A DNA stretch of 17,982 bases, taken from an uncultured Oscillospiraceae bacterium. Lineage in GTDB: Bacteria > Bacillota > Clostridia > Oscillospirales > Acutalibacteraceae. This document shows positions 15,244-17,982 of the stretch, piece by piece. Position 1 is the first letter of the stretch. Each line of letters begins with the position of its first letter. The notes beneath the pieces were generated by a model that made no database searches, had not been told where the DNA came from, and worked only from the letters and a program-made list of their open reading frames with translations. The DNA lies in the NCBI GenBank assembly GCA_900543305.1, contig UQQZ01000051.1:1-17982 (forward strand). The letters run 5' to 3'. Made by a program: the position numbers and the translations under genes.

Positions 15244-15272
15244 TTGTGGAAAAGATGGGATTGTGTTATATT
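15244..15272 (+). promoter_or_regulatory. Probable promoter for cvpA
   Basis: TTGTGG (15244-15249), a 17-base spacer and TATATT (15267-15272, 5/6). The -35 matches only TTG, so the promoter is moderate. It lies 45 bases before the cvpA start and back-to-back with the reverse-strand promoter at 15173-15201. Confidence 0.5.
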
Positions 15273-15317
15273 TATCAGGTAGGCTTTTCACAATGAACAG
15301 GAAGGAGCGGGCTGGAT

Positions 15318-16010
15318 TTGGTTTGGGATATCGCATTTGCCGTAGTCTGTTTCCTGTTTGTGGTGTTAGGCGCCCGGCGGGGATTTATTCAATCGGCAGC
15401 TCACTTTTTGGGAGCCATGATTGCCGCGTGTTTGGCAGGAGCTCTGGGTGGGTTGGCTGCCCAGTGGCTCTTTGACGCATTTTTCCGCCAAGCCCTGGTG
15501 GAACGGATTGGGGAATCCCTTGCCTCCATCGGAAGCGGAGATACCTTGACAGCTGTCCAAGGGGTTCTTTCCACTTTGCCGGATTTTCTCATGCGGGCCT
15601 TAGAAGGGGCCGGCATCACCGCGGCCACCATTACGGCAGGAGTGGCCTCTCAAAGCGGCCAGACGGCCCAAGCGATTGCCGATGCCTTGTCCCCGGTGTT
15701 TGTGGGATTTTTGAAAGTACTGGCCACCATTGTGCTGTTTTTCCTGCTGATGATCGTGGTGCGTGCCCTGGCCAGGGCTTTGTCCACCGCGTTCCGTCTG
15801 CCCATTCTCAGTCAAGTCAACGCTCTGTTGGGCGGAGTATTCGGGCTTTTGCTTGCGGTGGTTGTCATTTGGATCGCAGTGGGAATTTTGTGGGTGTTTA
15901 CGCCAATGCTGCCTATCGAAACACAATCCCAGATCACAGCGGGACTCAAGGAGTCCTATGTGGCGGGAATTTTGGTCCAATGGAATCCATTGGAAGCCAT
16001 CTTTCGTTGA
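15318..16010 (+). CDS. CvpA family membrane protein
   Basis: A 230-residue protein with four clear hydrophobic segments (about 4-19, 27-48, 127-149 and 166-194) and a long central amphipathic region (50-125). The N-terminal signature DIAFAVVCFLFVVLGARRGFIQ matches the CvpA/colicin V production family, whose members are inner-membrane proteins tied to colicin V export in E. coli and to envelope stress; the molecular function is not established. The TTG start at 15318 is chosen because it gives the family-typical N-terminus and AAGGAG (15302-15307) is 10 bases upstream; the nearby ATG at 15293 is out of frame. It has its own promoter and is followed by the phosphatidyltransferase gene. A 17-bp palindrome lies in its last codons. 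Confidence 0.85.
   Translation: MVWDIAFAVVCFLFVVLGARRGFIQSAAHFLGAMIAACLAGALGGLAAQWLFDAFFRQALVERIGESLASIGSGDTLTAVQGVLSTLPDFLMRALEGAGITAATITAGVASQSGQTAQAIADALSPVFVGFLKVLATIVLFFLLMIVVRALARALSTAFRLPILSQVNALLGGVFGLLLAVVVIWIAVGILWVFTPMLPIETQSQITAGLKESYVAGILVQWNPLEAIFR
15977..15993. repeat. 17-bp palindrome near the 3' end of cvpA
   Basis: CCAATGGA (15977-15984) and TCCATTGG (15986-15993) are perfect inverted arms around a single central A. It lies within coding sequence for the penultimate residues of CvpA. No U tract follows, so it is not a standard terminator. It could be a binding site for a dimeric regulator acting on the downstream gene, or chance. Confidence 0.35.
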
Positions 16011-16022
16011 TGGATGGGGTAT

Positions 16023-16041
16023 CCTACCCTCCAAGGGTAGG
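16023..16041 (+). other. Stem-loop between cvpA and the phosphatidyltransferase gene
   Basis: CCTACCC (16023-16029) pairs perfectly with GGGTAGG (16035-16041) around a TCCAA loop, 13 bases after the cvpA stop. The following sequence (GGACGTTAAGGG) has no U tract, so termination is unlikely. It may set a processing or stability boundary in a cvpA-phosphatidyltransferase mRNA. Confidence 0.4.
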
Positions 16042-16108
16042 GGACGTTAAGGGAATGTAGAAAAGGGTATTACGAGAGAGATTTATGATAGAGAGAGGGA
16101 AACGACCC

Positions 16109-16750
16109 ATGGAAAGAAAGCCCATCAACCAGAATTTGACCGTGCCCAACGGGCTGTCCCTGTTGCGGATTTTGATTGTCCCGTTTTTTGCCTGGTTCTT
16201 CATGAAGGACCAATTGGCAGTGGCTGTGGCGTTGCTGGTTCTTTCGGGCTTGACCGACATGGTGGATGGATTTTTGGCCCGGAAGCTCAATCAGGTGACG
16301 GAGCTGGGAAAGATGTTGGATCCCTTTGCCGATAAACTGACCCAAGGGGTTGTGGCACTGTGCCTGGCCATCAAGTTTCCGGTTATCGGGCCGGTGCTGC
16401 TGGTTTTCATTTTGAAAGAGCTTTTAATGCTGTGCTGCGCGGTATTTCTGCTCAAGAAGCGGAAGCGTCCCTGCGCGGCAAAGTGGTACGGCAAGGTAGC
16501 CACGGTTTTGTTTTACATTTCGGTGGCGGCGATCGTGGTGATGGATGGTTTCTTCCACGTCAGCGGCCTTGTGTTTGACGTAGTTTCCAACGTGCTGCTG
16601 ATTTTGACGGCAGTGATGATGATTTTCTCCGCAGTGAAGTATTTTCAGATTTTCCTGGAGATCCTTCATTCGGACGACCAACAATACGAGCTTTCCCTTC
16701 ACGACGAGATCCGTGCCAAGACGGTGCGGGAGAAGCGGGAAAAGCCCTGA
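16109..16750 (+). CDS. CDP-alcohol phosphatidyltransferase family protein (PgsA-like)
   Basis: Integral membrane enzyme that transfers a phosphatidyl group from CDP-diacylglycerol to an alcohol, most likely glycerol-3-phosphate (phosphatidylglycerophosphate synthase) or phosphatidylglycerol (cardiolipin synthase type). The 213-residue product shows the complete active-site motif D-x2-DG-x2-AR-x8-G-x3-D-x3-D: Asp50, Asp53-Gly54, Ala57-Arg58, Gly67, Asp71 and Asp75. About five to six hydrophobic helices surround it, and the N-terminus TVPNGLSLLRILIVPFFAWF is typical. The central helix reads FILKELLML where PgsA usually has an Arg (IIxREF), so the exact acceptor is uncertain. I prefer ATG 16109 to ATG 16085: GAGGGA (16095-16100) is correctly placed for 16109, whereas only a weak GAGAGA precedes 16085. 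The C-terminus is charged and cytoplasmic. Confidence 0.85.
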   Translation: MERKPINQNLTVPNGLSLLRILIVPFFAWFFMKDQLAVAVALLVLSGLTDMVDGFLARKLNQVTELGKMLDPFADKLTQGVVALCLAIKFPVIGPVLLVFILKELLMLCCAVFLLKKRKRPCAAKWYGKVATVLFYISVAAIVVMDGFFHVSGLVFDVVSNVLLILTAVMMIFSAVKYFQIFLEILHSDDQQYELSLHDEIRAKTVREKREKP

Positions 16751-16802
16751 AAAAGCCATTTTCCTAAAGGGAAACGGCGGTGGGCGATTCGAAAAGGTTC
16801 GG

Positions 16803-16822
16803 AGGCCGGAAGGGTTCGGCCT
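16803..16822 (+). other. Hairpin in the 159-base gap before the Clp ATPase gene
   Basis: AGGCCG (16803-16808) pairs with CGGCCT (16817-16822); two further A-T pairs form if one G bulges, leaving a GGG loop. The heptamer GGTTCGG also occurs twice, at 16796-16802 and 16813-16819. The rest of the gap (16751-16909) shows another small palindrome around CCCTGCAGGG (16854-16863), but no clear promoter, U-tract terminator, CtsR box or CIRCE element. Confidence 0.35.
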
Positions 16823-16909
16823 ATCTCGTGGAGCTGTCCTTGGAGGCGGCTTTCCCTGCAGGGGGAACGGTGAGAGGAATCGCTGGCATTCAGAAAGGAT
16901 AAAAACGAT

Positions 16910-17982
16910 ATGTTGATGTGTACACGCTGCAAGAAACGCCCGGCTGTGGTATTTGTGTCCAACGGGATCGACGGGCAGCCCACCCAGGGGCTCTGCTTGG
17001 TTTGCGCCAAGGAATTGGGCATCAAGCCGGTCAACGACATTATGGAGAAGATGGGGATCACCGACGAAGATCTGGAAGCTGCTACCGCGCAGATGACGGA
17101 GTTGATGAACCTGGATCACGAAGAAGACGGGGAGGACGGGGATGATCTGTTCGCCCCCGGCGGAGCCGCAACCTTGCCTACCGACATGATGCTGGGAGGC
17201 CGTCCCGGGGAAAATGGCGGTGTTGGAGGCGCCGGTGTCCAAAGCAAGAAGGAAAACTTCCACAAGAAAAAACGGAAGCATATTCAAAATTACTGTACGG
17301 ACCTGACGGCCAAAGCCCGGCGAGGAGAGCTGGACAACATCATTGGCCGGGAAAAAGAGATTCAGCGGGTGGTGCAGATTCTGTCCCGGCGGACCAAAAA
17401 CAATCCCTGCCTGATCGGTGAGCCCGGCGTGGGCAAAACCGCTGTGGCGGAAGGCTTGGCTCTGCGGATTGCTCGGGGAGAAGTGCCTGCCAAATTGCGT
17501 GATAAGGAAGTGCAGCTGCTGGATTTGACCGCTCTGGTGGCCGGGACTCAGTTCCGGGGTCAGTTTGAAAGCCGGATCAAGGGCCTGGTGGACGAGGTTC
17601 GGGCCGATGGCAATGTGATCCTTTTCATCGACGAGGTCCACAATCTGGTGGGTACCGGCGACGCAGAGGGCAGTATGAACGCCGCCAACATTTTGAAGCC
17701 TGCCCTTTCTCGAGGGGAAATTCAGGTGATCGGTGCCACCACCTTTACGGAGTACCGGAAATACATTGAAAAAGATGCGGCGCTCGAGCGTCGTTTCCAG
17801 CCGGTAATGGTGGATGAGCCGACGGTCGAGGATACCATCTCCATTCTGCGTGGATTGAAGGAACGCTACGAGGTTTTCCATGGAGTTAAGATTACAGATT
17901 CTGCGCTGGTATCGGCAGCAGTGCTCTCAAACCGTTATATTTCTGACCGTTTCCTGCCGGATAAAGCGATCGACCTTGTGGA
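16910..17982 (+). CDS. ClpE-like ATP-dependent unfoldase with N-terminal zinc finger (3' truncated by window)
   Basis: First 357 residues of a Hsp100/Clp ATPase that unfolds proteins and feeds them to a peptidase such as ClpP. An N-terminal zinc finger (Cys4-x2-Cys7 and Cys29-x2-Cys32) replaces the usual double-repeat ClpC N-domain, as in B. subtilis ClpE. A low-complexity linker follows: acidic (DHEEDGEDGDD, 69-79), Gly-rich (97-109), then basic (KKENFHKKKRKH, 113-124). The first AAA+ module begins near 128 (YCTDLTAKARRGELD) with Walker A GEPGVGKT (170-177), pore loop GTQFRGQFE, Walker B ILFIDEVH (237-244), sensor GATTFTEYRKYIEKDAALER and the start of the small domain (YISDRFLPDKAIDLV). The second AAA+ module and any ClpP-binding loop lie beyond the window. 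ATG 16910 follows AAAGGA (16894-16899). The frame is open to the last base, so it is intact as far as seen. Confidence 0.93.
   Translation, partial: MLMCTRCKKRPAVVFVSNGIDGQPTQGLCLVCAKELGIKPVNDIMEKMGITDEDLEAATAQMTELMNLDHEEDGEDGDDLFAPGGAATLPTDMMLGGRPGENGGVGGAGVQSKKENFHKKKRKHIQNYCTDLTAKARRGELDNIIGREKEIQRVVQILSRRTKNNPCLIGEPGVGKTAVAEGLALRIARGEVPAKLRDKEVQLLDLTALVAGTQFRGQFESRIKGLVDEVRADGNVILFIDEVHNLVGTGDAEGSMNAANILKPALSRGEIQVIGATTFTEYRKYIEKDAALERRFQPVMVDEPTVEDTISILRGLKERYEVFHGVKITDSALVSAAVLSNRYISDRFLPDKAIDLV

Noticed and set aside
16023..16041. Intrinsic terminator after cvpA
   Set aside because: The stem is perfect but no U tract follows, so it is recorded only as a stem-loop.
16751..16909. Candidate CtsR or CIRCE operator upstream of the Clp ATPase
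   Set aside because: Reading both strands, no GGTCAAA repeat or TTAGCACTC inverted repeat is present.
16424..17881. A 485-codon reverse-strand open frame across the phosphatidyltransferase and Clp genes
   Set aside because: The forward strand encodes recognisable enzymes with intact motifs throughout; the reverse frame is a shadow.
1..17982. Mobile elements, CRISPR arrays, tRNA or rRNA genes
   Set aside because: No transposase or integrase, no regularly spaced repeats, no cloverleaf-like or rRNA-like segments were seen.

Overview
The window is an ordinary chromosomal, gene-dense stretch of moderately GC-rich DNA. Nearly all genes are on the + strand, with AAAGGAGG-type ribosome binding sites, sigma-A style promoters and frequent TTG starts. 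Gene content suggests a GC-rich member of the Clostridia (Firmicutes), probably of the Oscillospiraceae/Ruminococcaceae type. That content is: an FtsH tail, a divergent second gyrase-like B/A pair, ruvC-ruvA-ruvB, an ECF transporter core with truA, a one-TM beta-propeller protein of DUF5711 type, a flavodoxin/2[4Fe-4S] protein, CvpA, a CDP-alcohol phosphatidyltransferase and a ClpE-like ATPase. The placement is inferred from gene families and base composition, not from a database match.

Layout. (1) 2-1324: 3' part of ftsH, closed by a probable terminator (1345-1370). (2) 1433-5672: two adjacent genes for a type IIA topoisomerase. The catalytic motifs are present, but the pair departs from canonical gyrase in the ATP-binding loops, the quinolone-pocket serine position and the GyrA box, so it may act as topoisomerase IV or as an accessory enzyme. 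(3) 5700-9087: a good extended -10 promoter drives ruvC, ruvA and ruvB (Holliday-junction resolvasome), followed by an RlmI-like SAM methyltransferase. (4) 9161-12973: a small four-TM protein of unknown function, then ecfA1-ecfA2-ecfT (energy-coupling module shared by vitamin/metal S components) and truA. (5) 13001-14269: a membrane-anchored beta-propeller protein, ending at a bidirectional terminator shared with the only reverse-strand gene (14364-15119), a flavodoxin-fold protein with two [4Fe-4S] clusters. (6) 15244-17982: divergently transcribed cvpA, a phosphatidyltransferase, and the 5' part of a ClpE-like unfoldase with an N-terminal zinc finger, cut by the window end.

Functional themes are DNA topology and recombination repair, membrane transport and lipid synthesis, RNA modification, and protein quality control (FtsH at one end, Clp ATPase at the other). 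I see no tRNA, rRNA, CRISPR array, insertion sequence, prophage or attachment site. No intergenic stretch exceeds about 200 bases. I did not find a convincing new multi-gene system. The points most worth a second look are the divergent topoisomerase pair, the unregulated-looking ClpE-like gene, the unknown membrane protein flanked by RNA hairpins, and several small inverted repeats.
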